Source: an uncultured Hyphomonadaceae bacterium
Lineage (GTDB): Bacteria > Pseudomonadota > Alphaproteobacteria > Caulobacterales > Hyphomonadaceae
NCBI GenBank assembly: GCA_937873805.1
Contig: CALMWO010000174.1
Coordinates: forward strand, 1-10,408
Direction of reading: 5' to 3'
Length of the DNA: 10,408 nt
In this document: positions 1 to 7,990 of the stretch, piece by piece
Numbering within the stretch: position 1 is the stretch's first letter
Layout of the letters: each line of letters starts with the position of its first letter
Notes under the pieces: model-generated
What the model was told of the DNA's origin: nothing
Seen by the model: only the letters and a program-made list of their open reading frames with translations
The model's database searches: none
Made by a program: the position numbers and the translations under genes

Positions 1-97
1 TCTCGGTCTGCGTGCGCGGGTTCTTCTTGGTGACATAGAAGAAGCCGGTGTCAGCCGACGAGTTGAGGCGGATCTTGATGCTTGTCGGCTTGGCCAT
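1..97 (-). CDS. rpmG: 50S ribosomal protein L33 (N-terminal part; runs off the left edge)
   Basis: The first 32 codons are visible; the C-terminal part, probably about 23 residues, lies outside the window. L33 is a small protein of the large ribosomal subunit near the E site. The visible protein starts MAKPTSIKIRLNSSADTGFF and continues into a YVTKKNPRTQTE stretch, which matches the bacterial L33 signature almost residue for residue. The visible part has no cysteine, so it looks like the zinc-independent form. The ATG at 97-95 is the only sensible start because the family begins MAKP/MAKx. The gene is separated from the upstream Nudix gene by 108 bases that contain its own likely promoter, so it is probably transcribed independently as well as by read-through. 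Confidence 0.97.
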   Translation of the reverse strand, partial: MAKPTSIKIRLNSSADTGFFYVTKKNPRTQTE

Positions 98-137
98 TTG
101 GGCGTCTCAAACTGGTGTCTGCAAATTCGGAAGCGTG

Positions 138-166
138 CTTAGACAGGCGAGCGGGCCTTAAGTCAA
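138..166 (-). promoter_or_regulatory. Probable sigma70-type promoter of rpmG
   Basis: On the minus strand a -35 element TTGACT (166-161) is followed after 17 bases by TCTAAG (143-138), which matches four of six positions of the TATAAT -10 consensus. Transcription would start near 131, giving a leader of roughly 34 bases before the rpmG ATG. The region is AT-rich compared with its surroundings. The -35 lies inside a near-palindrome described separately. This is a call by eye; there is no transcription evidence. Confidence 0.55.
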
Positions 167-179
167 GACATTGACGTAA
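158..179. repeat. 22-bp near-palindrome over the rpmG -35 element
   Basis: The arms TTAAGTCAA (158-166) and TTGACGTAA (171-179) are complementary at eight of nine positions and are separated by GACA. The core GTCAA-N4-TTGAC is perfect. One arm contains the -35 hexamer of the presumed rpmG promoter, so the dyad could be an operator. It could also be chance in an AT-rich stretch. I cannot assign it to a known regulator. Confidence 0.4.
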
Positions 180-205
180 ATATCTGAAAACAGGCCGTTT
201 TTGGT

Positions 206-991
206 TTATCCGATCCGCTCGCGGACATGACCATTTTCGGTCCAGTACAGGTAGAACGGCTTGGGAGCCTCCTGTTGCACCAGGCGGGCCTCGACTTCAG
301 AGATCACGAAGCGGGTCACGTTCGGCAGGTCCAGCCCGGCAACTTCGGCAAGCGTGAACCAGCGCAGGTCAGCCAGTTCGCGTCCGTCTATGGGCGGACG
401 GTCGTCGATCAGCGCATCGGCGGCGTCCGCCATGAAGAAGCGGGCGTCGAAGCGCTTGTGGCGCATGGGCGGGGTGATGGCGCGGCCAACGAACTGGAAA
501 CCGGCAAGGCAGGGCGCTGCGCCCTGGGCATAGTAATCGCTCCAGGCGGCCGGCACGTCGCCAAGGCCACTGGCGGCGCGGCCGACGATGAGGCCGGTTT
601 CCTCGAACATCTCGCGGATGGCGGTCAGCGGGAAGGCGCGCGTGGCGCGCGTAGCGCCAATTGCGAGGCGTTGGTCGACATCGGGCGAGAGTTCGGTGAG
701 CGCGGGGACGAGCGCGTCCTCGTCATCAACGCGGCCGCCGGGGAAGACATACTTGTTCGGCATGAAGTCGTGGCCTTCTGACCGGCACCCCATGAGGATG
801 CGCGGACCGTCAGGCGTCATGCGGTAGAGGATCAGGGTTGCCGCATCGCGCGGCGTCGCCGGATTGGCAATGAGATTGACCGGGTCTTCGCGCAGGAGAT
901 CGTCTTCCGACAGGCTTTTGGCAGCGGCGGCTTTCGCCGCTGCTACCTGAGCCGGATCATCATCGGGATCGAAGGCGTTGGTCATGCGCAT
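206..991 (-). CDS. Nudix hydrolase with an interrupted Nudix box (NUDT19-like)
   Basis: This 261-residue protein has the Nudix fold that hydrolyses nucleoside-diphosphate-linked substrates. The leading half of the Nudix box is at residues 85-92 (GGRVDDED) and the catalytic helix at 126-134 (REMFEETGL), with both metal-binding glutamates at 130-131. The canonical box has 7 residues between the first acidic position and RE; here there are 33 (93-125), and the first acidic position is Asp92. A similar insertion is known in mammalian NUDT19, an acyl-CoA diphosphatase, so a CoA-like substrate is possible but not shown. Residues 1-48 form a low-complexity, Ala/Asp-rich extension before the domain starts at RDAATLILYR. 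A second ATG two codons in (985) could also be the start; a GGCGGG 8 bases upstream of 991 favours the first. The gene follows rnr by 48 bases and is probably cotranscribed with topA-rnr. Confidence 0.9.
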   Translation of the reverse strand: MRMTNAFDPDDDPAQVAAAKAAAAKSLSEDDLLREDPVNLIANPATPRDAATLILYRMTPDGPRILMGCRSEGHDFMPNKYVFPGGRVDDEDALVPALTELSPDVDQRLAIGATRATRAFPLTAIREMFEETGLIVGRAASGLGDVPAAWSDYYAQGAAPCLAGFQFVGRAITPPMRHKRFDARFFMADAADALIDDRPPIDGRELADLRWFTLAEVAGLDLPNVTRFVISEVEARLVQQEAPKPFYLYWTENGHVRERIG

Positions 992-1039
992 GAGTTGGAC
1001 CCGCCACAGAGCGCAGTCAACGGGAGAGCCGCAGGCGCT

Positions 1040-3352
1040 CTAGCGCTTCTTCTTCTTGTTCTTCCCGTAGCTCGCCTGGCCGCCCTTCTTGTTCGTGTGC
1101 CTGATGCCGGGCGGGCGGCCGCCGCCGTCGGTTGGGCGCTTGCGGGAAGGGCTGCCGCGGAAGTTGCGTTCCTCGCGCTGCGGTGCTTTCAGGTCGTTGC
1201 GGCGCGGGCGCGGCGGGGATTGCATCGAGAAGAGCAGGCCGCCGGTGAGCGGCGTTGCTTCCATCAGTTTCACCTGCACGTTCATGCCCATCTCGTAGCG
1301 CTGGCCGGAGCGCTGGGCGACGAGGGCCGCGTGGGCGTCGTCATGGACCCAGTATTCATCCGACAGGCGCGCGGCCGGGATGAAGCCATCAGCGCCGTTT
1401 TCGGCGAGGCGCACAAAAAGCCCGGCGCGTGTGACGCCGGCAATGCGGGCGTCGAAGACGGCGCCGATGCGGTCGGCCATGAAGATCGCGAGATAGCGGT
1501 CTGTGGCTTCGCGTTCGGCGGCCATGGAGCGCCGCTCGGTCATGGTGACGTGTTCGGCCATCTCTTCGAGGCGGACACGATCCTGATCCGTCATGCCGTC
1601 CGGGCCCAAGCCCAGAGCACGGATGAGGGCGCGGTGGACGATGAGATCCGAGTAGCGACGGATGGGCGAGGTGAAGTGCGCGTACTTCAGGAGGTTCAGC
1701 CCGAAGTGGCCGAGATTCTCGTGTGCGTAGCGGGCCTGGGCCTGCGTGCGCAGCACCATCTCGTTGACGAGGTGTTCGTTCTCGGAAGCTTTCACATCAG
1801 CGAGCAGCTTGTTGAAACGGCTGCCGGTGATCTTCTCGCCCTTCGTCCATTTGAGACCGATGGTGGGCAGGAAGTTCGAGAGCGAGTTGACCTTTTCTTC
1901 GCTCGGCTCTTCGTGGACGCGATAGACAAGCGGGCTGCGCTTGTCTTCCAGCGTTTCTGCCGCGCAGACATTGGCCTGGATCATGAATTCCTCGATCAGG
2001 CGGTGAGCATCGAAACGCTCACGCAAGGTGATCGAGGCGATCTTGCCATCAGGCCCGATGCGCACGCGGCGTTCGGGCAGGTCGAGATCCAGCGGCGCGC
2101 GGTTCTTGCGCGCCTTGTCGACGGTCCAGTAGCTGTCCCACAGGGGTTTCAGCACGCTTTCGAGCAGGGGCCCGGTCTTGTCGTCGGGGCGGCCATCGAT
2201 AGCGTCCTGCGCCTGACGATAGGACAGCTTGGCGGCGGAGCGCATCTTGCCGCGAATGAAGCGGTGTTTGGTCTTCACGCCGCTGGAATTGAAGAACATC
2301 TCGACGGCGAACGTCTCGCGCAGCTCGCCTTCCTTCAGCGAGCAGACATCTGCCGAGAGGTGTTCCGGCAGCATCGGTGAGACGCGGTCTGGGAAGTAGG
2401 TGGAGTTGCCGCGCCGGTAGGCTTCCTTGTCGAGGATCGTGCCGGTGTGGACGTAGGCTGAAACATCGGCGATGGCGACGATGACGCGCCAGCCGCCATG
2501 ACCATCGGGCTCGGCATAGACAGCGTCGTCATGGTCGCGCGCGTCTTCCGGGTCGATGGTGATGAGCGGAATGCGCGTGAGATCTTCACGCGGCGCAGGT
2601 GCAGCTTTTGCCTTGTTCGCGTCTTCGATCACGGCTTCGGGGAATTCATCCGGTACGCCGTGCGTGTGCATCGCGATGATGGACGCGGCGCGCGGATCGT
2701 CGAGGCGGCCGATGACTTCCACAATGCTGGCGCGGCGCGGGCCGTAGCCTTTGGCGGGACGGGCGTTGATGCGAACGAGGTCGCCGTCTTTCGCGTCGCG
2801 CGCGTCGGCCTTTTCGATGATGTAGTTGTTCTTTTCCTTGCGCGAGGTCGGTTCGACCGTGCCGCCATAGCGGTTGGCGCGATAGACGCCGATGAGCGAG
2901 GTTTCCGGCGTTGCGTCGATCTTCTTGATCGCCTTGGCGCGCCAGATCCCGTCGCCGCCCTTGTTGATGTGGCAGAGGGCGCGCTCGCCAGGGCCTACTG
3001 CGATCTCGCGGCCCTTGCCTAGTGCGCCCTGGAAGTAGATGTCCGGTCCGAAGGGGCCGTCGCGGCCCATGGCGCGGCCGATCAGCTCGCCTTCCTTGTC
3101 GATGCGTTCGAACAGCACGATGCCAGTTGGCGGCGGCTGCTCGGCAGGCTGGAAGGCGCGCTTGGCCGTGCGCACAAGGGCGCCTTCGGCTTCAAGCTCG
3201 TTCAGGATGCGGCGCAGTTCGGGCTTGTGTTCCACCGGAACGTCGAGGCCGCGTGCGATGTCGCGCTTTGCGCCATGGCTTGGGTGCTTTTCGAGATAGT
3301 CGAGGACCATCTCTCTCGTGGGTGGACCGCTGGGACGGGGAGCTCGGCTCAT
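1040..3352 (-). CDS. rnr: Ribonuclease R, 3'-5' exoribonuclease
   Basis: RNase R is a processive hydrolytic 3'-5' exoribonuclease that degrades structured RNA and takes part in rRNA and mRNA turnover. The protein has 770 residues, slightly shorter than the E. coli enzyme. A winged-helix-like N-terminal region (about 10-70) is followed by cold-shock-type OB domains (about 75-235) and the RNB catalytic domain (about 255-600). Its metal-binding aspartates are visible in DPEDARDHDD as Asp267, Asp273, Asp275 and Asp276. The late RNB motif HFTSPIRRYSDL is at 559-570. An S1 RNA-binding domain covers about 628-712. The tail after 712 is low complexity and basic, ending KNKKKKR. The ATG overlaps the topA stop codon by 4 bases (ATGA), which implies translational coupling. 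All expected catalytic residues are present. Confidence 0.98.
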   Translation of the reverse strand: MSRAPRPSGPPTREMVLDYLEKHPSHGAKRDIARGLDVPVEHKPELRRILNELEAEGALVRTAKRAFQPAEQPPPTGIVLFERIDKEGELIGRAMGRDGPFGPDIYFQGALGKGREIAVGPGERALCHINKGGDGIWRAKAIKKIDATPETSLIGVYRANRYGGTVEPTSRKEKNNYIIEKADARDAKDGDLVRINARPAKGYGPRRASIVEVIGRLDDPRAASIIAMHTHGVPDEFPEAVIEDANKAKAAPAPREDLTRIPLITIDPEDARDHDDAVYAEPDGHGGWRVIVAIADVSAYVHTGTILDKEAYRRGNSTYFPDRVSPMLPEHLSADVCSLKEGELRETFAVEMFFNSSGVKTKHRFIRGKMRSAAKLSYRQAQDAIDGRPDDKTGPLLESVLKPLWDSYWTVDKARKNRAPLDLDLPERRVRIGPDGKIASITLRERFDAHRLIEEFMIQANVCAAETLEDKRSPLVYRVHEEPSEEKVNSLSNFLPTIGLKWTKGEKITGSRFNKLLADVKASENEHLVNEMVLRTQAQARYAHENLGHFGLNLLKYAHFTSPIRRYSDLIVHRALIRALGLGPDGMTDQDRVRLEEMAEHVTMTERRSMAAEREATDRYLAIFMADRIGAVFDARIAGVTRAGLFVRLAENGADGFIPAARLSDEYWVHDDAHAALVAQRSGQRYEMGMNVQVKLMEATPLTGGLLFSMQSPPRPRRNDLKAPQREERNFRGSPSRKRPTDGGGRPPGIRHTNKKGGQASYGKNKKKKR

Positions 3353-6033
3353 GCCTCTGCTTTTGTCGCCTTCTTCGCGGGTTTGGATTTTGCCGGGGCC
3401 TTTTTGGCCGCGGGCTTTTTGGTCGTCGTTGATTTCGTTTCTCCAGTGGATTTGGCGGCAGCCTTCTTGGCTGGCGCCTTCGCCGCTTTTTTCTTGCCCT
3501 TCATTTTCGTTGAGGGGGCAGCGGCTGCGCGAGCGTCGACCAGCTCGATTGCTTGTTCAAGCGTGATGGAGGCTGGGTCCGCTCCGCGCGGAATGTTGGC
3601 GTTGATCTGCCCGTGCTTAAGATAGGGACCGAAGCGGCCGTTGAAAAGGTTGATGGGCTCGCCATCGGTGTGATTGCCCAGTTCCTTGAGCGGGGCGATG
3701 GCCTGGCGGCCCCGGCCAGCGCCCTTGCCGGCGCGCTTTTCAGCGATCAGCGTCACGGCGCGATTGAGGCCGATTTCGAACAGCTCGTTGACGTCGGGCA
3801 CGTTCGCGTAGGTCTTGATGTGCTGCACGTAGGGGCCATAGCGGCCGAGATTGGCGACGATCGGCTCGCCATCTTCCGGGTGCTTGCCGACTTCGCGGGG
3901 AAGCGACAGCAGTTTGAGGCCCTGTTCGAGATCAAGATCCGGCACCGACCATCCGTTGGGAATGGACGAGCGGCGGGGCTTCTCGCCTTTTTCGACGGGG
4001 TCCGGGCCGAGCTGGACGTAAGGTCCGAAGCGGCCGTTCTTCAGGAAGACGGGCACGCCTTCCGGATTGTTGCCGAGCACCTTGCCGTCCGGCGGGATGT
4101 CGGTCTGGCCTTTTTGCTCAGCGCCGAACGGGCGCGTGAAGCGGCATTCGGGATAGTTCGAGCAGCCGACAAACGCGCCGAACTTGCCGAGCTTCAGCGA
4201 CAGCTGGCCTGTGCCGCAGGTGGGGCACACGCGCGGATCGATATCCGCGCCATCGGCGCCGACCTTCTTGGGGAAGAGGTAAGGCGCCAGCTCTTCGTTG
4301 AGGGCGTCGATGACGTTGGACACGCGCAGTTCGGCTGTCGCGCCGATGGCTCCGCTGAAGTCTTTCCAGAAGTCGCGAAGGAAATCCTTCCAGGCGAGCT
4401 TGCCGTCGGACACGAGGTCGAGCTTTTCCTCGAGGCCGGCGGTGAAATCGTACTCGACATAACGCGCGAAGAATTTCTCGAGGAAGAGCGTGACCAGACG
4501 TCCCTTGTCTTCCGGTATGAAGCGCTTCTGTTCGAGTTTCACATAGTCGCGGTCGATCAGCGTGGAGAGCGTCGAAGCGTAGGTGGACGGGCGGCCGATG
4601 CCGAGCTCTTCCAGCTTCTTGACGAGCGAGGCTTCCGAATAGCGCGGTGGCGGTTCGGTGAAGTGCTGGGTGTGCGTGGCGTCGACGAGTTTCGGCGTGT
4701 CGCCCTGGTTGATGACGGGCAGGCGGCCACCGTCTTCATCGTCGCTTTCGTCCTTGCCTTCCTGGTAGAGTGTCAGGAAGCCGTCGAACTTCACGACCTG
4801 GCCGGTGGCGCGAAGCACCGCCTTGCCGTCGTTGGACGGGATTTCGACCGTTGTGCGCTCAAGCGAAGCGGCTTCCATCTGCGAGGCGACGGCGCGCTTC
4901 CAGACGAGCTCATAAAGACGCGCCATATCCGGTTCGAGATGCAGGTCGCCGGGGCGGCGGTCGAAGTCGGTGGGGCGCACGGCTTCGTGGGCTTCCTGCG
5001 CGTTCTTGGCTTTCGACGTGTAACGGCGCGGGCCGTCGGGCAGGTAGTCCTTGCCATAGTTGCGGCCGATGGCGGAACGGGCGGCGGCGTAGGCTTCTTC
5101 GGCCATCTGCACGCCATCGGTACGCATGTAGGTGATGAGGCCGACCTGCTCGCCGCCGATCTGCACGCCTTCGTAGAGGCGCTGGGCGATCTGCATCGTG
5201 CGGCTGGCGGAGAAGCCGAGCTTGCGGGCGGCTTCCTGCTGCAGCGTGGAGGTGGTGAAAGGCGGGGGCGGGTTACGCTTGACCGGCTTCGCCTCGACCG
5301 AGGCGACGCGATAGGCGCCGGCTTTCACCGTCGCGAGGGCGCGGGCGGCGGCTTCAGCGTTCGGCAGCGAGAACTTCTGCAGCTTCTGGCCATCGAGTTC
5401 GGTGAGGCGGGCTTCGAACTCGCCGCCATTCACGGCGAGCCTGGTTTGAACCTGCCAGTATTCCTGCGTGATGAAGCGCTCGATCTCGAACTCGCGATCG
5501 ACGATGATACGAAGCGCGACCGACTGCACGCGACCTGCTGAGCGCGAGCCGGGCAGCTTGCGCCAGAGAACTGGCGAGAGCGAGAAGCCGACGAGATAGT
5601 CGAGGGCGCGGCGGGCCAGATAGGCGTCGACCAGCTGTTGGTCGATCTGGCGCGGGTTCTCGATTGCTTCGGTGACGGCCTTCTTGGTGATCGCGTTGAA
5701 CGTCACGCGCTGGATCGTCTTGCCCTTCAGCACCTTGCGGGCGTTGAGCGCTTCCAGCACGTGCCACGAGATGGCTTCGCCTTCGCGATCAGGGTCGGTT
5801 GCGAGGATCAGGCCGTCGGCTTCACGCACCGCATCGGCGATTTCCTTGACGTGTTTGATCGACTTTCCGTCGATGTCCCACGCCATCGCAAAGTCCTCGT
5901 CGGGCTTCACGGAACCGTCCTTGGAGGGCAGGTCGCGGATGTGCCCGTAGGACGCCAGCACCTTGTACCCGGGGCCCAGGTACTTGTTGATGGATTTGAC
6001 CTTACCGGGGGACTCGACGACGACGACCTGCAT
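3349..6033 (-). CDS. topA: DNA topoisomerase I (type IA)
   Basis: This enzyme relaxes negative supercoils by passing one strand through a transient break held by a 5'-phosphotyrosine. The 894-residue protein opens with the Toprim domain (MQVVVVESPGK, Glu7) and its acidic motif DPDRE at 80-84. The active-site tyrosine is Tyr302 in GLITYMRTD. A single C4 zinc finger is visible (Cys603, Cys606, Cys624, Cys630). It is followed by three topoisomerase C-terminal repeats marked by GRFGPY/GRYGPY at 667, 730 and 799; the related GKFGAF at 616 lies inside the finger. E. coli TopA instead has three C4 fingers. Residues 841-894 form a Lys/Ala-rich, histone H1-like tail that probably adds non-specific DNA affinity. 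The ATG at 6033 has GAGG four bases upstream. The stop overlaps the rnr start by 4 bases. The start motif matches the family, so the N-terminus is secure. Confidence 0.98.
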   Translation of the reverse strand: MQVVVVESPGKVKSINKYLGPGYKVLASYGHIRDLPSKDGSVKPDEDFAMAWDIDGKSIKHVKEIADAVREADGLILATDPDREGEAISWHVLEALNARKVLKGKTIQRVTFNAITKKAVTEAIENPRQIDQQLVDAYLARRALDYLVGFSLSPVLWRKLPGSRSAGRVQSVALRIIVDREFEIERFITQEYWQVQTRLAVNGGEFEARLTELDGQKLQKFSLPNAEAAARALATVKAGAYRVASVEAKPVKRNPPPPFTTSTLQQEAARKLGFSASRTMQIAQRLYEGVQIGGEQVGLITYMRTDGVQMAEEAYAAARSAIGRNYGKDYLPDGPRRYTSKAKNAQEAHEAVRPTDFDRRPGDLHLEPDMARLYELVWKRAVASQMEAASLERTTVEIPSNDGKAVLRATGQVVKFDGFLTLYQEGKDESDDEDGGRLPVINQGDTPKLVDATHTQHFTEPPPRYSEASLVKKLEELGIGRPSTYASTLSTLIDRDYVKLEQKRFIPEDKGRLVTLFLEKFFARYVEYDFTAGLEEKLDLVSDGKLAWKDFLRDFWKDFSGAIGATAELRVSNVIDALNEELAPYLFPKKVGADGADIDPRVCPTCGTGQLSLKLGKFGAFVGCSNYPECRFTRPFGAEQKGQTDIPPDGKVLGNNPEGVPVFLKNGRFGPYVQLGPDPVEKGEKPRRSSIPNGWSVPDLDLEQGLKLLSLPREVGKHPEDGEPIVANLGRYGPYVQHIKTYANVPDVNELFEIGLNRAVTLIAEKRAGKGAGRGRQAIAPLKELGNHTDGEPINLFNGRFGPYLKHGQINANIPRGADPASITLEQAIELVDARAAAAPSTKMKGKKKAAKAPAKKAAAKSTGETKSTTTKKPAAKKAPAKSKPAKKATKAEA

Positions 6034-6077
6034 TTTTCCTCAATAATTTCAGTGTATTTGGGGGAGGTTGCGGCGGG

Positions 6078-6106
6078 AAGTTGGGGGCCGGGACGGGGAA
6101 TGTCAA
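6078..6106 (-). promoter_or_regulatory. Possible topA promoter
   Basis: In the gap between dprA and topA the minus strand has a perfect -35 hexamer TTGACA (6106-6101), followed after 17 bases by CAACTT (6083-6078), a poor -10. A start near 6071 would give a leader of about 38 bases. The alternative -10 TACACT (6056-6051) has no convincing -35. The gap between otherwise tightly packed genes makes a promoter here likely, but its exact position is uncertain. Confidence 0.35.
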
Positions 6107-6131
6107 TTCGCGGAGCCGTGTGGCGCCGACC

Positions 6132-6148
6132 CTCCCCCGTAGGGGGAG
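6132..6148. repeat. GC-rich perfect palindrome between dprA and topA
   Basis: CTCCCCC (6132-6138) and GGGGGAG (6142-6148) are perfect 7-bp arms around GTA. The element lies 18 bases past the dprA stop codon. It has no T-run on the minus strand, so it is not a standard intrinsic terminator for dprA. It may be a dispersed intergenic palindrome of the kind common in alphaproteobacteria, a transcript-end stabilising hairpin, or a Rho-associated structure. The rest of the 133-base gap (6034-6166) holds only the possible topA promoter and ribosome binding site. Confidence 0.5.
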
Positions 6149-6166
6149 ATATATTTCAGAAGTGTG

Positions 6167-7270
6167 TCAGACAGCACGGGACGCGGTTCCACCGACATGG
6201 GTCTGGACGTGTCCGGCGAGTTCCAGCTCGGCCAGCGCGGCGGCCACGAGGCGGTGTGGGGCGTCCACTGCGCGCACGATTTCTTCGATACGCATGGGGG
6301 TCGGGCTGAGGGCTTCGCAGACGGCGCGGAGCAGGGCGGGAGGCACATCGGCGTCGCGCGCATCGAACCGGTCGGAGAAGGGTTCGTCGAAGGTGGGTGG
6401 AGAGATTCCTTCCATCGCGTGGAGCACATCCTCGGCGGATTCGATGAGGGCGGCGCCCTGTTTCAAGAGGCGGTTGGCGCCGCGTGCGCGTGGATCAAGC
6501 GGTGAGCCGGGGACGGCCATGACTTCGCGGCCTTGCTCTAGGGCGAAGCGGGCGGTGATGAGGCTGCCGGAGCGTTCGGCGGCTTCGACCACGATTGTGG
6601 CAAGCGACAAGCCGGAGATGACGCGGTTGCGTTTGGGGAAGTCGCGGGCCTGCGCGACATAGCCAAGCGGAGATTCCGAGACGAGGCAGCCGCGCTGGGC
6701 GAGGACGCCGTAGAGTTGTTCGTGCTGGGGCGGATAGATCTGGTCGATGCCGCCGGCGATGGCGGCGACCGTGCCGGTGTCCATTGAGGCTGCGTGGGCT
6801 TCGCCGTCGATGCCGCGCGCCATGCCGGAGACGATGACGTATCCGGCCTGTCCAAGATCGCGGGCGAGATCTCGCGCCATGCGGCGGCCTGCTGCGGAGG
6901 CGTCACGCGCGCCGACGAGCGCGATGGACTGGCGGCTGAGCAGGGCCCGGTTGCCACGGACGGCGATGATGGGCGGCGGGGCGTCGATGGCGGCGAGGCA
7001 GGCGGAGTAGTCGGGTTCACAGGCGGCGAGGTGTGTTGCGCCAAGTTTGGCGGTAGCGTCGATCTCGCGCTGGATATCCGAGAGGTCTGGTGCTTTGACC
7101 TCGGCCTTGCCGCCGGCCTTCTTCGCAAGTGACGGCAGGTCTTCGAGAACGGCGGCTGCGGAGCCGTAGCGTTCGAGCAAATGAAAGAAGGTGATCGGGC
7201 CGATACCGCGTGTCCGCGAAAGTCTCAGCCAATCTGCCCGCTCTCCCCCCGTGAGCGCGCGTCTTTTCAT
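6167..7270 (-). CDS. dprA: DNA processing protein DprA (RecA loader in transformation)
   Basis: DprA binds incoming single-stranded DNA and loads RecA during natural transformation; it is also widespread in bacteria not known to be competent. The 367-residue protein has an N-terminal helix-hairpin-helix/SAM-like region (about 12-50, with RTRGIGPITFF). The Rossmann-like core (about 115-285) carries SGMARGID (148-155), GGIDQIYPP (173-181), FPKRNRVISGLS (211-222), SGSLITAR (234-241) and VPGS (253-256). A C-terminal winged-helix domain covers about 312-360. All three parts expected for a full-length DprA are present. The ATG overlaps the plsY stop by 4 bases, and GGAG lies 8 bases upstream inside plsY, so translation is probably coupled. 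Being last in the pyrB-pyrC-plsY unit, its expression probably follows housekeeping transcription and not a competence regulon (inference). Confidence 0.97.
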   Translation of the reverse strand: MKRRALTGGERADWLRLSRTRGIGPITFFHLLERYGSAAAVLEDLPSLAKKAGGKAEVKAPDLSDIQREIDATAKLGATHLAACEPDYSACLAAIDAPPPIIAVRGNRALLSRQSIALVGARDASAAGRRMARDLARDLGQAGYVIVSGMARGIDGEAHAASMDTGTVAAIAGGIDQIYPPQHEQLYGVLAQRGCLVSESPLGYVAQARDFPKRNRVISGLSLATIVVEAAERSGSLITARFALEQGREVMAVPGSPLDPRARGANRLLKQGAALIESAEDVLHAMEGISPPTFDEPFSDRFDARDADVPPALLRAVCEALSPTPMRIEEIVRAVDAPHRLVAAALAELELAGHVQTHVGGTASRAV

Positions 7271-7974
7271 CCCGTACTCTCCGGTGGATCAGCGGCTGCC
7301 TCCGCAGCCTTTTTCTTCGCGCCGATCTTCGGCTCCGTTCCGGCGAGGATGCGCTGGATGTTGGCGCGGTGACGCCAGTAGATCAGTACGGCGAGCGCGC
7401 CAAAGACGATCCAGTCGTCGCCGAGCGGATTGATGAAATAGGCCACCACCGGCACGGCGATGGTGGCGACCAGCGCGGCGAACGACGACATGCGAAAGAT
7501 CGCGGCGGTGAGCAGCCAGACGGCGCCGAAGGCGAGACCCACCTGCCACATCGCGGCGAGCAGCAGGCCGATATAGGTCGCGACGCCCTTGCCGCCCTTG
7601 AACTGCAGCCATACGGGATAGCAATGGCCGATGAAGGCCGCTGCGCCGCCGATCAGGCCTAGGCTGTGGTAATAGCCGGGCGTGAAGTCGGACGTGTACT
7701 GCCCTGCGTAGAGGGCCGCGCCCCAGATGCAGAAGAAGTAAGCGAGGCCAGCCTTGCCTGCGTCGAGCAGGAGCGTGGCGAGGGCGAGATCCTTGCGGCC
7801 CGTGCGCAGGACGTTGGTTGCGCCGATATTGCCGGAGCCGATGGCGCGAATATCGCCCAGGCCGGCGAGTTTCGTGATGACCAGGCCGAACGGGATCGAG
7901 CCGAGCAGGTAGCCCAGTACGATGGCCGGGCCATAGACGACGAGAAACACGCCGAGGTTCGCGAAGATTTCCAT
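7267..7974 (-). CDS. plsY: Glycerol-3-phosphate acyltransferase PlsY, membrane protein
   Basis: PlsY transfers the acyl group from acyl-phosphate to the sn-1 position of glycerol 3-phosphate, making lysophosphatidic acid, the first step of phospholipid synthesis in the inner membrane. The 235-residue protein shows the family motifs in order: GSIPFG (25-30), GSGNIGATN (46-54), FKGGKGVAT (125-133), and a C-terminal HRANIQRILAGTE (202-214) followed by PKIG. Hydrophobic segments at about 7-29, 65-90, 104-118, 133-160 and 163-182 fit the usual multi-spanning topology. About 20 extra residues after 217 form a charged Lys/Ala-rich cytoplasmic tail not needed by the family. The gene follows pyrC by 16 bases, with a G-rich stretch but no strong Shine-Dalgarno. 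It overlaps dprA by 4 bases. Confidence 0.97.
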   Translation of the reverse strand: MEIFANLGVFLVVYGPAIVLGYLLGSIPFGLVITKLAGLGDIRAIGSGNIGATNVLRTGRKDLALATLLLDAGKAGLAYFFCIWGAALYAGQYTSDFTPGYYHSLGLIGGAAAFIGHCYPVWLQFKGGKGVATYIGLLLAAMWQVGLAFGAVWLLTAAIFRMSSFAALVATIAVPVVAYFINPLGDDWIVFGALAVLIYWRHRANIQRILAGTEPKIGAKKKAAEAAADPPESTG

Positions 7975-7990
7975 TTACGACGCGCCCCCG

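Noticed and set aside
187..201. Possible terminator after the Nudix gene (AAAAC, 5-base loop, GTTTT)
   Set aside because: The stem is only 5 bp and mostly A-T, and there is no separate T-run after it; too weak to call.
995..2380. 461-codon open frame on the plus strand opposite rnr
   Set aside because: Shadow of rnr; no domain features, while rnr has all catalytic motifs.
3553..5541. 662-codon open frame on the plus strand opposite topA
   Set aside because: It is a mirror of GC-biased codon use in topA: no recognisable domain, odd composition, and every TopA motif is on the other strand.
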